DNA of 64,000 bases from Pseudomonadota bacterium. Its GTDB lineage: Bacteria > Pseudomonadota > Gammaproteobacteria > Burkholderiales > Burkholderiaceae_F. How positions within the stretch are numbered: position 1 is the stretch's first letter; each line of letters begins with the position of its first letter. The notes under the pieces are model-generated. The model had not been told where the DNA came from and ran no database searches. It saw only the letters and a program-made list of their open reading frames with translations. The translations under genes and the position numbers were made by a program. Location: contig JAKBZN010000007.1 of NCBI GenBank assembly GCA_021842465.1, positions 1-64,000 on the forward strand, read 5' to 3'. Shown piece after piece: positions 35,408 to 43,620 of this stretch.

Positions 35408-36097
35408 TCAACGCATCCTCGAATCGGCAGGCGCCCTGTGGACGCTGCCCTGCAAGAAAATCCGCACCGCCTGCCGGGCGATGCGGGCACGCGCCTCGGC
35501 ATCGGGTCGCGCGCAGACGCCGCGCAGCATGCGCGCACGGACCCCGCCCAGTACCAAGTAGACGAACTGTTCGGCGGCAAGGTCGACGTCGTCGAGATCG
35601 AGCAACCCCTCCCGAGCGACACGCCCGAAAACCTCGGCCAGCGGCCCCATGTCGGCGCGCGCGCCATCCTCGTTGCAGGCGCCGTTGATCAACTCCGGAA
35701 ATCGGCGCGCTTCGACCAGCAGCAGCCGGTGCAGCGCCAGCATGTCGCTCCGGGTTCCCACCTCGAGCAGGTGTTCCGCCACGCGCTGCAACGCCCCTTG
35801 CAGATCGGCGGGTTCGATGGCGATGTCGTGCAGAACGGCGGTCCACTCCCGGCGCAGGCGCTGCATCACGGCGGCGAACAATCCCGCCTTGTCGCCGAAA
35901 TGCTCATAGAGCGTCTTTTTCGCGACCCCCGCCTCGCAGGCAACGCGGTCCAGCGTCGTCTCGGCATAGCCCTGGGTGAGAAAAATCTCCTGCGCGACGT
36001 CGAGCATGCGAAGATGCCGCGCCTCCGCGTCCTCGCGGCAGGGGCGTCCGCCGGAACATCTTTTTTGGCAGGGCTCGGGGGTGGCGGGTTCGGTCAT
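35408..36097 (-). CDS. TetR/AcrR-family transcriptional regulator
   Basis: 229-residue repressor, the first gene of the efflux run and 47 bases before the channel gene on the same strand. The N-terminal HTH is LDVAQEIFLTQGYAETTLDRVACEAGVAKKTLYEHFGDKAGLFAAVM. The C-terminal ligand-binding helices resemble the TetR_C/AefR type (EQFVYLVLGGVRARML). The N-terminus is cysteine-rich (CQKRCSGGRPCRED), which is odd for the family and could sense metal or redox state. ATG 36097 is chosen over 36163, as the added residues overlap the probable operator. It probably represses its own transcript and the pump. Confidence 0.9.
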   Translation of the reverse strand: MTEPATPEPCQKRCSGGRPCREDAEARHLRMLDVAQEIFLTQGYAETTLDRVACEAGVAKKTLYEHFGDKAGLFAAVMQRLRREWTAVLHDIAIEPADLQGALQRVAEHLLEVGTRSDMLALHRLLLVEARRFPELINGACNEDGARADMGPLAEVFGRVAREGLLDLDDVDLAAEQFVYLVLGGVRARMLRGVCARPDAEARARIARQAVRIFLQGSVHRAPADSRMR

Positions 36098-36109
36098 AGG
36101 CTGTGAATG

Positions 36110-36125
36110 GAAACGGAATCGTTTC
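36110..36125. promoter_or_regulatory. Inverted repeat, candidate TetR operator
   Basis: GAAACG and CGTTTC flank a 4-bp centre 13 bases before the regulator start. A third CGTTTC half follows at once. Position and symmetry fit autoregulation by the TetR protein. Inference only. Confidence 0.45.
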
Positions 36126-36250
36126 GTTTCGAATATCATTCCGCCGAAAGCTTGCCTTGTCAAGGAAAACCACGACGTGCCGGGGGAAGCCCGCAGGCGG
36201 ACGTGCCGGCGAGGAACTGCGCCTGCGCGGCGCGGCGGTGCGAGGCCCGA

Positions 36251-36607
36251 TCAGGCCTTCTTCACGAACTGGGATTTGAGTTGCATCGCACCGATTCCAT
36301 CGATCTTGCAGTCGATGTCGTGATCGCCGTCGACGAGGCGGATGTTCTTCACCTTGGTTCCGACCTTGACGACCAGCGACGATCCCTTGACCTTGAGGTC
36401 CTTGATCACGGTCACCGTATCGCCGTCGTGCAGCGCATTGCCGACCGCATCGCGGATTTCGCGCGGCGCATCGCCGCCGGTATCCGGACCCGCCGACGTC
36501 GCGCCGTTCTTGTCCCATTCGTGCCCGCACTCGGGGCAGACGTACAGGTTCCCGTCCTCATAGGTGAATCCGGAACCGCATTGCGGACACGCGGGAAAAT
36601 CGCTCAT
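36251..36607 (-). CDS. YjdM/PhnA-like zinc-ribbon protein
   Basis: 118-residue protein of the PhnA-like (YjdM) family, whose role is unclear; the name PhnA is historical and does not mean phosphonoacetate hydrolase. The zinc ribbon [28 protein letters not shown] occupies residues 4-31. The SH3-like C-terminal domain is [63 protein letters not shown], which is very typical. It stands alone as a single gene. Confidence 0.92.
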   Translation of the reverse strand: MSDFPACPQCGSGFTYEDGNLYVCPECGHEWDKNGATSAGPDTGGDAPREIRDAVGNALHDGDTVTVIKDLKVKGSSLVVKVGTKVKNIRLVDGDHDIDCKIDGIGAMQLKSQFVKKA

Positions 36608-36698
36608 TATTTCTTTCCGTATCGATCGTCGAGGGAATGACGGTCGCGGATCCCGTTCAGCCCGGAATCACGCCCGCCGGCACCGCAATCCGGAGATT

Positions 36699-37208
36699 TT
36701 AGTGCTCCGAGCGGTTTCCCAGTCGCTCCATCGTGGCAAACAGCAGCCCGGAAACGACGATGGTCAAATGGATCAGCAGACGCCACTTGAGCAGAACGAG
36801 GTCCGCGCTGCTGAGCGTCAAAAAAATGCGCAGGAGTTCGACCGCGGAGATCGCGATGATCGAACCGAGCACCTTGAGTTTCAGGTCCGAAAAGCCGACC
36901 TGCCCCATCCAGCCCAATCGTTCGTCATGCGCGGCCTCGTCGAGGCGCGATACCGAACTTTCATAACCGGCAAGGATCACGATGATCAGGAGATTTGCCA
37001 TCAGCGTGACGTCGACCAGGTTCAACACGCCGACGACGACGTCGTTGCTGCCGAGCGTCGCGGCATGCGCAATCAGGCCGAACAGCACCTTGCCGAACTT
37101 GAACAGCAGCAGGCCGATCGCCGCGATCAGTCCGACGAAAAACGGGGCCAGGAGCCAACGGCTGCCGAACAGCACAGACTCGACGATCCGCTCGGACGAT
37201 TTCAGCAT
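36699..37208 (-). CDS. UPF0114 / TIGR00645 family membrane protein (YqhA-like)
   Basis: 169-residue inner-membrane protein of unknown function. VLFGSRWLLAPFFVGLIAAIGLLLFKF is the conserved N-terminal helix. Two central helices follow (VLNLVDVTLMANLLIIVILAGYESSVSRLD), with the family motif DxxMxANLLxxVxxxGYExFVS. LLKWRLLIHLTIVVSGLLFATMERL ends it. ATG 37208 fits the family start; the track start at 37241 is 11 codons longer. It is the last host gene before the left island boundary. Confidence 0.9.
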   Translation of the reverse strand: MLKSSERIVESVLFGSRWLLAPFFVGLIAAIGLLLFKFGKVLFGLIAHAATLGSNDVVVGVLNLVDVTLMANLLIIVILAGYESSVSRLDEAAHDERLGWMGQVGFSDLKLKVLGSIIAISAVELLRIFLTLSSADLVLLKWRLLIHLTIVVSGLLFATMERLGNRSEH

Positions 37209-37294
37209 GGACGTTTCCGGTGTATCCAGGTTTCCGGACACAGCCTACCGGTTCGCACGGGCCCATGCCAATACGCAACCGCGATTTTCCATTC

Positions 37295-37315
37295 CTGGCG
37301 GAGACGGAGGGATTC
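37295..37315. repeat. Left attachment-site repeat (copy of tRNA-Ser 3' end)
   Basis: These 21 bases, starting CTGGCGGAGACGGAGGG, are identical to 44981..45001, the CCA end, acceptor stem and part of the T-arm of tRNA-Ser. Both flanks differ at the next base. A direct repeat of a tRNA 3' end at the far side of an integrase gene is the usual mark of tRNA-targeted integration. Confidence 0.88.
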
Positions 37316-37671
37316 TAGTCTACTTGTAAATCAAATAGTTATTTCAACAGTACCATGCTTCGAACCATGATCAAGGTTCTGAGGCATTCCCCAAGCGGCT
37401 ACTGCAACGCGACTGGCACAGCAGCGGCGGCGTGAGCGCCCCGCCCAGGAGACCAAAAGCCAGGTCACGTATTCTTGTCGCCAAACGCGATCGCCCACCC
37501 GGATGCGCTCGCCTTGCTTTGGGGGGTGGAACGGCAGGAGGTGATCGAGCGCCTGCTGGTCAATCTCGACCTCCCCGCCCGCGCGAAACTGGAAAAACCG
37601 TCGAAACCAGGGAAAGTATCCTCTTCGAACCCGAGTCCCGACCGATCCCGCGCATTCCGGCGGGAATCCCG
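37316..37671. other. Island left end, 356 bp without a recognised gene
   Basis: Begins with an AT-rich patch (GTAAATCAAATAGTTATTTC) unlike the host DNA around it. The rest is GC-rich and open in several frames (for example 37475..37675 and the minus-strand 37331..37708), none with a family I recognise. It must hold the promoter of the cassette that follows. Confidence 0.5.
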
Positions 37672-38268
37672 ATGACACAAGCCAAGACCCAGACCACCCG
37701 CTGCGCAATCTGCGGCGAATCCACCCCGGACCATCTCATCGTCCAATACGGCTCCCAGGAACACGGATCCCGGGAAGTCTGCACCCGATGCATGAACGCC
37801 GACATGGCCGAACGCTGCGGACTCGATTTCGAACACGTCGAATTGGAGCCCGTGACGATGACCGACTGTTCCGGGAAATCGCATGAATTCCATTTCGCCA
37901 CGCATTTGCTCGGCGGCATGATGACGATCGACGCGTTCGAACTGCACGATGGCACCCCGTGCGGCCACCAGTTCCAGGTCATCGGTTCCCCGGACGACGA
38001 GCCGTTCGACCTGATGGCCCAGTTGATCGCGCGGATTCGGCGCGCCCTTTCCGTTTCGCATCTCTCCGAAGATCCGCGCCACGGGCTGCAGATCGCCGGG
38101 CAGAAGGTCTGCGGCCAAATCACCTGCGATCTCGATGACGACGCCGTGGGGCCGGCCGTCGTCATCGATGGCCGGGAGATCTCCTGGGAGGAGTTCGGCC
38201 GCATGCTGGGTACGTTCGAGGGCTTCCACTTCCGGTTGGAAATCGTCGACCGGAGCGAAGCGCCTTGA
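37672..38268 (+). CDS. Uncharacterised protein with N-terminal CxxC zinc site; first gene of SNF2/SWIM cassette
   Basis: 198 residues, function unknown. The N-terminus TTRCAICGESTPDHLIVQYGSQEHGSREVCTRCMNADMAERCG has two CxxC pairs spaced as in a small zinc ribbon. The rest is a mixed alpha/beta domain: HEFHFATHLLGGMMTIDAFEL, then GHQFQVIGSPDDEPFDLMAQLIARIRRALSVSHL, and VIDGREISWEEFGRMLGTFEGFHFRLEI. This looks like a conserved but unnamed domain. ATG 37672 is chosen since the zinc site follows directly. Its stop overlaps the helicase TTG start (TTGA), so the two are made together. Confidence 0.75.
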   Translation: MTQAKTQTTRCAICGESTPDHLIVQYGSQEHGSREVCTRCMNADMAERCGLDFEHVELEPVTMTDCSGKSHEFHFATHLLGGMMTIDAFELHDGTPCGHQFQVIGSPDDEPFDLMAQLIARIRRALSVSHLSEDPRHGLQIAGQKVCGQITCDLDDDAVGPAVVIDGREISWEEFGRMLGTFEGFHFRLEIVDRSEAP

Positions 38269-41045
38269 ACGAATCGCCGCAAACGCGGATCGCGCCGCGG
38301 GTTACGCCCCACGGACACCTGCTGATCGAACGCGACCCCAAGGCGCCAGCGCTGCCGGAGGACCTCGCGCGGCGCATTGACGACGCGTTTGCCCAAGGAA
38401 CCGGATTCGGCCTGCTGCAGCTTGCCGCAAGCGAAACCGCCGCCGTCCCCGCTGCCTTCGGCTTCTTCCGGCAATTCGCACTGCGCTATGTCTATGCGCT
38501 CTGCGCGGTGCCGGACGGCGCGCGGGTGGGCGCCGACCACCCGGCGATCGAACTTCACGACGCCGAGATCGGCGAAGCGATCCTTGCCGCGCCGCTCATC
38601 GCCGGCTCCGAATACATCACCCCAGACGCGCTCCGGACCTGGTGGGCCGAGATCGCCGAGGCCGCCCGCGCCGAAATGCGCGCGCAGGACTGCAGCATCG
38701 AAGCCTTCCTGCACGCCCGCAACCCGGTCTGGAACAGCGTCGGCCGCATCCATTTCAATCTCGCCCCCAATCGCAGGGGCAGCAAGGGCGGCAACGGCGC
38801 TGATGGCATCGATGCCGAACCCTTCGCGTTCGTCGTCACCTATACCCCCAAGCTGCTGGCGCAAGGGCGGCCACAGCACGTGCCGCTGGGCCAGGCCTTG
38901 CAGGCGGCCGCCGGAGCCCGGCAACGGGAGCAATTGCTGTCGCTGCTCGCGCCCGTGCAGCGGGCCGGCGAGTCCTGCGACTGGGTCAAGGCGCTGCAGG
39001 AGTCCGGAGACCTCTATCGGCCGACGCTCTGGAGCGCGGCGCAGGCCTACCGGATGCTGCAGGACAGCCCCCAACTGGAGCGCGCCGGCGTGATCGTCCG
39101 CCTGCACGGCCTCTGGAACGGCCCCAAGCCGCCCCGCCCCAAGGTTTCCGCCACGGTCGGGAACCGCGCTCCTTCTGGACTGGGACGCGACGCCCTGCTC
39201 GACTTCCAGGTCGGCATGACGCTCGAAGGCGAGCCGCTCAGCGGCGAGGAAATCCGCAGCCTTCTGTCCGGCACGGAGAGCCTGGTCTGGCTGCGCGGCC
39301 AGTGGGTCGAGGTGGATCGGGATCGGCTCGCTTCGCTGCTCGAGCGCTTCTCCCGGATCGAAGCACTGGCCTCCCGCAGCGGCATCGGGTTCTTCGAGGC
39401 CTCCCGCATGCTCGCCGACGCCGGAATCGGCGGGTCGGAACTGGCGGCCGACGCGGAGGATGCCGGCTGGATCGGCGTCGAAGCGGGGCCCTGGCTTGCA
39501 CAACGCCTGGCCGAACTGCGCGGCACGGACGGGCAGGCCGCCGCCCCCTATGCACCCCCGCCGGGTCTCGCCGCCGAACTGCGGCCGTACCAGGCGGCGG
39601 GCGTCCGGTGGCTGCAGCTGCTCGCCCAGCTCGGCCTGGGCGCCTGTCTCGCCGACGACATGGGCCTGGGGAAGACGCTGCAGGTCATCGCCCTCCTCCT
39701 GCACGGCAAATCCGAACGCCGCAAGCCGCGCCGCATGACGAGGGGAACCACCGCGACCCGTGCGACGCTGCTCGTCGTTCCGGCCTCGCTCATCGCCAAC
39801 TGGGTCGCGGAATTCCGACGATTCGCGCCCAGCCTGCGCATCCTCGTCGCACACCCCTCTGCCACCCCCGCCGCCGAGATCCGCGCCCTCGACCAAGCGG
39901 GAGTCGGAGCCTGCGACGCGGTGATCACGAGTTACGGCACGCTCGCGCGATCCCCCAACCTGCAGGGCATCACCTGGTTTGCGATCGTCGTGGACGAGGC
40001 CCAGGCGATCAAGAATCCCGCGACGAAGCAGGCGCGCGCCGTCAAGGCCGTATCGGCCCCCGTGCGGATTGCGCTGACCGGGACCCCGGTCGAGAACCGG
40101 CTCGGCGACCTGTGGTCGATCTTCGACTTCACCAATCCGGGCCTGCTCGGGACTGCGCGGGAGTTCGCGGAATTCACCAACCGGCTGGCACGACGGGACG
40201 TCAACCCCTACGGTCCGCTGCGCACGCTTGTCCGTCCCTATATCCTGCGGCGCATGAAGACCGACCGCGCAATCATTGCCGATCTGCCGGACAAGACGGA
40301 AATGGTCGCCTACTGCCCGCTCACAAAGCCGCAGGCTGCGCTCTACCAGCAGGCAGTCGATGCACTCACTTCGGATCTCCAAACGACGCAAGGCAACGCC
40401 CGGCGCGGGCTGATCCTCGCCTACCTCACCCGGTTCAAGCAGATCTGCAATCACCCCCGGCACTGGATCGGCGGCGCGGATTGGGCGGCGGACGAGAGCG
40501 GCAAGTTCGCGCGGCTTTCGGAAATCTGCGAGACGATCCGCGAGAAACAGGAAAAGGTCCTCGTGTTCACGCAGTATCAGGAGGCCACCGCACCGCTTGC
40601 GGCGTTCCTCGGGGAGATCTTCGAGCGACCCGCCCTGGTTCTTCACGGCAAGACGCCGGTCAAAGCGCGGCAGGAACTCGTCGCCCGCTTCCAGGAGGAC
40701 GATCTCGTCCACGCCTTCGTGATCTCGCTGCGCGCGGGCGGCGTCGGCCTCAACCTGACCGCCGCATCGCACGTCGTGCACTTCGATCGGTGGTGGAACC
40801 CCGCCGTGGAGAACCAAGCCACGGATCGGGCATACCGCATCGGGCAAAAGCGCAACGTCCTCGTCCACAAGCTGGTCTGCCGGGGAACCGTCGAGGAGCG
40901 GATCGACCGGATGATCGCCGAGAAGACCGCGCTCGCCTCCGACCTGCTCGACTCGCGCGACGAAATCAAGCTCACCGAACTCTCCAACGCGGAACTGCTG
41001 GATCTGGTCAAGCTCGACCTGCGCTCCGCAGCGGCGGAGGCATAG
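38265..41045 (+). CDS. SNF2-family DEAD/DEAH helicase (HelZ-like)
   Basis: 926-residue SNF2 translocase. The N-terminal 390 residues are family-specific (SNF2_assoc-like) and include LLSGTESLVWLRGQWVEVD. The motor has Walker A DDMGLGKTLQVIALLLHG (motif I), FAIVVDEAQAIKN (motif II, DEAQ), ALTGTPVENRLGDLWSIFDF (motif III), and the C-terminal VISLRAGGVGLNLTAASHVVHFDRWWNPAVENQATDRAYRIGQKR (motifs V-VI). All motifs are intact. It should move on duplex DNA or remodel protein-DNA contacts. The start is TTG 38265. Its stop TAG is followed by the SWIM gene with no gap. Confidence 0.92.
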   Translation: MNESPQTRIAPRVTPHGHLLIERDPKAPALPEDLARRIDDAFAQGTGFGLLQLAASETAAVPAAFGFFRQFALRYVYALCAVPDGARVGADHPAIELHDAEIGEAILAAPLIAGSEYITPDALRTWWAEIAEAARAEMRAQDCSIEAFLHARNPVWNSVGRIHFNLAPNRRGSKGGNGADGIDAEPFAFVVTYTPKLLAQGRPQHVPLGQALQAAAGARQREQLLSLLAPVQRAGESCDWVKALQESGDLYRPTLWSAAQAYRMLQDSPQLERAGVIVRLHGLWNGPKPPRPKVSATVGNRAPSGLGRDALLDFQVGMTLEGEPLSGEEIRSLLSGTESLVWLRGQWVEVDRDRLASLLERFSRIEALASRSGIGFFEASRMLADAGIGGSELAADAEDAGWIGVEAGPWLAQRLAELRGTDGQAAAPYAPPPGLAAELRPYQAAGVRWLQLLAQLGLGACLADDMGLGKTLQVIALLLHGKSERRKPRRMTRGTTATRATLLVVPASLIANWVAEFRRFAPSLRILVAHPSATPAAEIRALDQAGVGACDAVITSYGTLARSPNLQGITWFAIVVDEAQAIKNPATKQARAVKAVSAPVRIALTGTPVENRLGDLWSIFDFTNPGLLGTAREFAEFTNRLARRDVNPYGPLRTLVRPYILRRMKTDRAIIADLPDKTEMVAYCPLTKPQAALYQQAVDALTSDLQTTQGNARRGLILAYLTRFKQICNHPRHWIGGADWAADESGKFARLSEICETIREKQEKVLVFTQYQEATAPLAAFLGEIFERPALVLHGKTPVKARQELVARFQEDDLVHAFVISLRAGGVGLNLTAASHVVHFDRWWNPAVENQATDRAYRIGQKRNVLVHKLVCRGTVEERIDRMIAEKTALASDLLDSRDEIKLTELSNAELLDLVKLDLRSAAAEA

Positions 41046-42041
41046 ATGCGCCGGCGTTCCTGGTCTTCGTTTCCACCCTATGTACCCGTGGCGGAACGTC
41101 GCCGCAAGGCGGAGACCGCGGCGAAGAAGCTCGCCGCCAAAGGGGAGGCGCTGGAGCCGGTGCAGATTTCCGGCGTGGCCATCGCCCGGACGTTCTGGGG
41201 GCGGTCCTGGCTCGCCAACCTCGACCGGTATGCCGACTTCGCCAATCGCCTGCCGCGCGGCCGCAGCTATGTCCGCAGCGGCGCCGTGCTCGACCTCCGG
41301 ATCGAGAAACGGATCGTCCGCGCGAGGGTGCAGGGCAGCTCGCTCTACACGGTGACAATCGAAATCGATGCGCTGGCCGCCGCGCGCTGGCAGCAAATCC
41401 GCAAGGAGTGCGCCGGGGCGATCGACACCGTGGTGGAATTGCTCGCGGGCAAGCTCTCGCAGTCGGTGATGGCCCTCATGACCGACCCGGGGCGTGGGCT
41501 TTTTCCGAACAACCGGGAAATCCGCGTGCAATGCAGTTGCCCGGACATCGCCCAACTGTGCAAGCACGCCATCGCCGCCCTCTGCGGTGTCGGCAACCGC
41601 CTGGACAGCAAGCCGGAGCTGCTATTTCTGCTCCGCGGAGTCGATCACGCGGACCTGATCGACGAAGCGGTGCAAAACGCTGGGAAGATCGGCGAAGCCG
41701 CATCTGTCGCGCTCTCGAACCGCGACCTGGAGGAGATCTTCGGATTTCAGGTCGCCGATCCTACCGAGCCGATCGAGATCGCCGCGACGGTCAAGACTCC
41801 GCGCAAGGCGGCCAGAAAATCCCCCGCGAAGAAATCCACGACAACGGCAAGCCGAACTTCCGCCAAGACTGGTGCCAAGTCGGCGGCAACGCGATCCGTG
41901 GCGATGAAAAATTCGCGCGCCGTGCCGCGAAAAGCGTCAACAGGTACGAAAACCTCTGCCCGGTCGGCGGCCGGAAAGCGAGCCGCGCCGAAATCGCCCA
42001 AAACCACCCCAGTGAAAAAGGGCAAAGCGAGCCGGAAATGA
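41046..42041 (+). CDS. SWIM zinc-finger protein partnered with SNF2 helicase
   Basis: 331 residues. The SWIM finger is IRVQCSCPDIAQLCKHAIAAL (CxCx6CxH, about residues 160-180), intact. The N-terminal part KLAAKGEALEPVQISGVAIARTFWGRSWLANLDRYADFANRLPRGRSYVRSGAVLDLRI is typical of SWIM proteins that neighbour SNF2 helicases. The last 90 residues are a lysine/alanine/serine/threonine-rich basic tail (KTPRKAARKSPAKKS), histone H1-like, which should bind DNA without specificity. It starts one base after the helicase stop. Known SNF2-SWIM pairs have no settled function. Confidence 0.88.
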   Translation: MRRRSWSSFPPYVPVAERRRKAETAAKKLAAKGEALEPVQISGVAIARTFWGRSWLANLDRYADFANRLPRGRSYVRSGAVLDLRIEKRIVRARVQGSSLYTVTIEIDALAAARWQQIRKECAGAIDTVVELLAGKLSQSVMALMTDPGRGLFPNNREIRVQCSCPDIAQLCKHAIAALCGVGNRLDSKPELLFLLRGVDHADLIDEAVQNAGKIGEAASVALSNRDLEEIFGFQVADPTEPIEIAATVKTPRKAARKSPAKKSTTTASRTSAKTGAKSAATRSVAMKNSRAVPRKASTGTKTSARSAAGKRAAPKSPKTTPVKKGKASRK

Positions 42042-42179
42042 TCGCGCGCAATCCCGGCCGACGAACGTTCTCAACCGCTCAGGAATTCATGACGGGTAAC
42101 GAGCGCATCCGCACGGTGAGGGTGCTGGGAAAGCGCCGGCGTTTGGCAGTGGAGCCGTTGGGAGTCGTCAGGTCTGCCG

Positions 42180-42208
42180 TTGCGTCGTGTTCGCGTTTTT
42201 GCTAACAT
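42180..42208 (+). promoter_or_regulatory. Sigma-70 promoter of the HigBA-like pair
   Basis: TTGCGT and TAACAT are separated by 17 bases. The -10 box ends seven bases before the GTG start, so the transcript should begin at or next to the start codon. No ribosome site is seen, consistent with a leaderless mRNA. Confidence 0.6.
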
Positions 42209-42214
42209 GCAGTC

Positions 42215-42541
42215 GTGAGCTACGAGATTTCGTATTTCCACGAGCGCGTTCTTGCCGAGATCGAGTCTTGGCCCATTGACGTCCTTGCGGACTATGCCCG
42301 TCTGGTCGAACTCCTGATCGAACACGGCCCGAATCTTCGTCTTCCCCATTCGCGGGCGCTTGGCGAAGGGCTCTTTGAGTTGCGACCGCGCGGGCATTCT
42401 GGCATCGGTCGCGCGTTCTACTGTTTTCTCGTTGGCAAGCGTGTAGTGGTCGTGCATGCCTTCGTCAAGAAAGCCCAACAGACTCCCGACCGAGAGTTGA
42501 AGTTGGCGCGCAAACGCGCCAAGGAGATACGCCATGACTGA
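42215..42541 (+). CDS. HigB/Gp49-like (RelE superfamily) toxin
   Basis: 108-residue toxin of the phage-derived Gp49/HigB type, an mRNA interferase fold that acts with the ribosome. YFHERVLAEIESWPIDVLADYARLVELLIEHGPNLRLPHSRALGEGLFELRPRGHSGIGRAFYCFLVGKRVVVVHAFVKKAQQTP shows the family layout with the conserved GLFELR, the basic patch and HAFxKKxQxTP. The start is GTG 42215; the ATG at 42207 ends in a stop after three codons. It overlaps the antitoxin start by eight bases. Toxin-first order is normal for HigBA. Base use is less GC-rich than the helicase genes before it. Confidence 0.9.
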   Translation: MSYEISYFHERVLAEIESWPIDVLADYARLVELLIEHGPNLRLPHSRALGEGLFELRPRGHSGIGRAFYCFLVGKRVVVVHAFVKKAQQTPDRELKLARKRAKEIRHD

Positions 42542-42851
42542 CATCAAATTCAAACCTGTCCGCCACGACCACAAGGCTTTCGTTGAAAAGGCATCGAAGC
42601 GCAAAGGCTTCGTCGATGCTTACGATGCGCTCGCGCTCGAATACCAGTTGGCAAACCAAATGCTCAAGGCCCGTTCCCGCGCCGGCCTCACTCAGGACGC
42701 GGTTGCCGAGCGCATGGGCACCACCAAGAGCGCGGTCTCCCGCCTAGAGTCCGCGGCCAAACATGCTCCGTCGATCGCCACCCTCAAGCGTTATGCCAGT
42801 GCGGTCGGCTGCGAGCTTCAGGTGCGGCTCGTGCCTCAGAAGGTCGCGTGA
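42534..42851 (+). CDS. HigA-like Xre antitoxin
   Basis: 105-residue antitoxin with a Cro/C1 helix-turn-helix: LKARSRAGLTQDAVAERMGTTKSAVSRLESAAKHAPSIATLKRYASAVGCELQVRLV. The N-terminus before it (about 40 residues) probably wraps the toxin. It overlaps the toxin gene by eight bases and should repress the pair. Confidence 0.9.
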   Translation: MTDIKFKPVRHDHKAFVEKASKRKGFVDAYDALALEYQLANQMLKARSRAGLTQDAVAERMGTTKSAVSRLESAAKHAPSIATLKRYASAVGCELQVRLVPQKVA

Positions 42852-42877
42852 CCACGTGTATCACTGAATTTATTAAC

Positions 42878-43063
42878 TCATTGCAGGTAGCGTCGGCCCA
42901 TACGCGGAAAACGCCGCAGGTTGAGGATCACCGTGTCCTGTAGCGCCGCCAGCAGAGCGTCGTAGGTGAGCGGCGCTCCGGCTTCCCGAAGACAGGCGTC
43001 GATGGATTCCAGCCGTTCCAGGAAGCTCGCGGTAAGTTCAACCCGGTACGCCGGCTCAGCCAC
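42878..43063 (-). pseudogene. Truncated RelE/ParE-like toxin
   Basis: 61 residues: YRVELTASFLERLESIDACLREAGAPLTYDALLAALQDTVILNLRRFPRMGRRYLQ, then a stop. This is the first half of a RelE/ParE-family toxin of about 100 residues; the C-terminal strands and catalytic region are missing. An AT-rich junction (TGAGTTAATAAATTC) follows, which suggests a deletion against the HigA end. It overlaps the antitoxin stop by eight bases, the usual pairing order. Confidence 0.7.
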
Positions 43064-43382
43064 GCTTGGCGACCCGGGCGGGCGATTTCCTCGCGGCGGC
43101 GCGCCGCTTCTGGAGGGCGGCGATGGCCGCGCCCGCCTCCTGCGTGCGGCCCGCTGCGACGTCGGCCAGGCCGCGGCGCGCGTCGTCGATCAACAGCAGG
43201 TGGATGCGCTCGCGCTCCAGGCGGTGGTAATAGTCGAGGCGATCGGAATCGATCAGCGCGACGTAGCTCTCGCCGTTCTTGGTGATGATCTTCTCGGCAC
43301 CGGCCTTCACCTGCTCGGCGAGCTCGGACAGGTTGGCGCGGGCCTGGGTGAAGGGCACGATGTCGCCGACGGTGAAACCCAT
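43056..43382 (-). CDS. Phd/YefM-like antitoxin, toxin partner broken
   Basis: 108 residues. MGFTVGDIVPFTQARANLSELAEQVKAGAEKIITKNGESYVALIDSDRLDYYHRLERER is the Phd/YefM DNA-binding fold. The helical C-terminus that would clamp the toxin ends in a basic tail (RRAAARKSPARVAKRG). ATG 43382 is chosen over 43436, since the family start is MxFxxGDIVPFTQAR. With its toxin truncated it is an orphan antitoxin. It could still repress its promoter or protect against related toxins. Confidence 0.87.
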   Translation of the reverse strand: MGFTVGDIVPFTQARANLSELAEQVKAGAEKIITKNGESYVALIDSDRLDYYHRLERERIHLLLIDDARRGLADVAAGRTQEAGAAIAALQKRRAAARKSPARVAKRG

Positions 43383-43620
43383 GGCTGGACCCCCGTATAA
43401 CGTTACGGAATTCTGTGCAGAATACGGCAGATGCAAAGGCGTCGAAAGTGACCGTCTCCGTCGCGCGGCGCGTGCTCCCAGCGCTCAGGGTGCCCGACCC
43501 CGCTGGATCAACAAACCGTTTCTTGACGCGGACACTCTCGGCTTTTCGTAAGCGCAGACGCCGCCGCGGAGCAATAGGTCCGGGGCAAGACCGTTGATCA
43601 GACTGTCAGCGCGTGCTCGG

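Noticed and set aside
37331-37708. 125-aa minus-strand frame at the island left end
   Set aside because: No start signal and no recognised family, and it overlaps the start of the zinc-ribbon gene. Kept only as an unassigned stretch.
37560-41567. 1335-aa open frame on the minus strand opposite the SNF2 gene
   Set aside because: A shadow of the helicase gene. The plus-strand frame has every SNF2 motif and the minus frame has none of any family.
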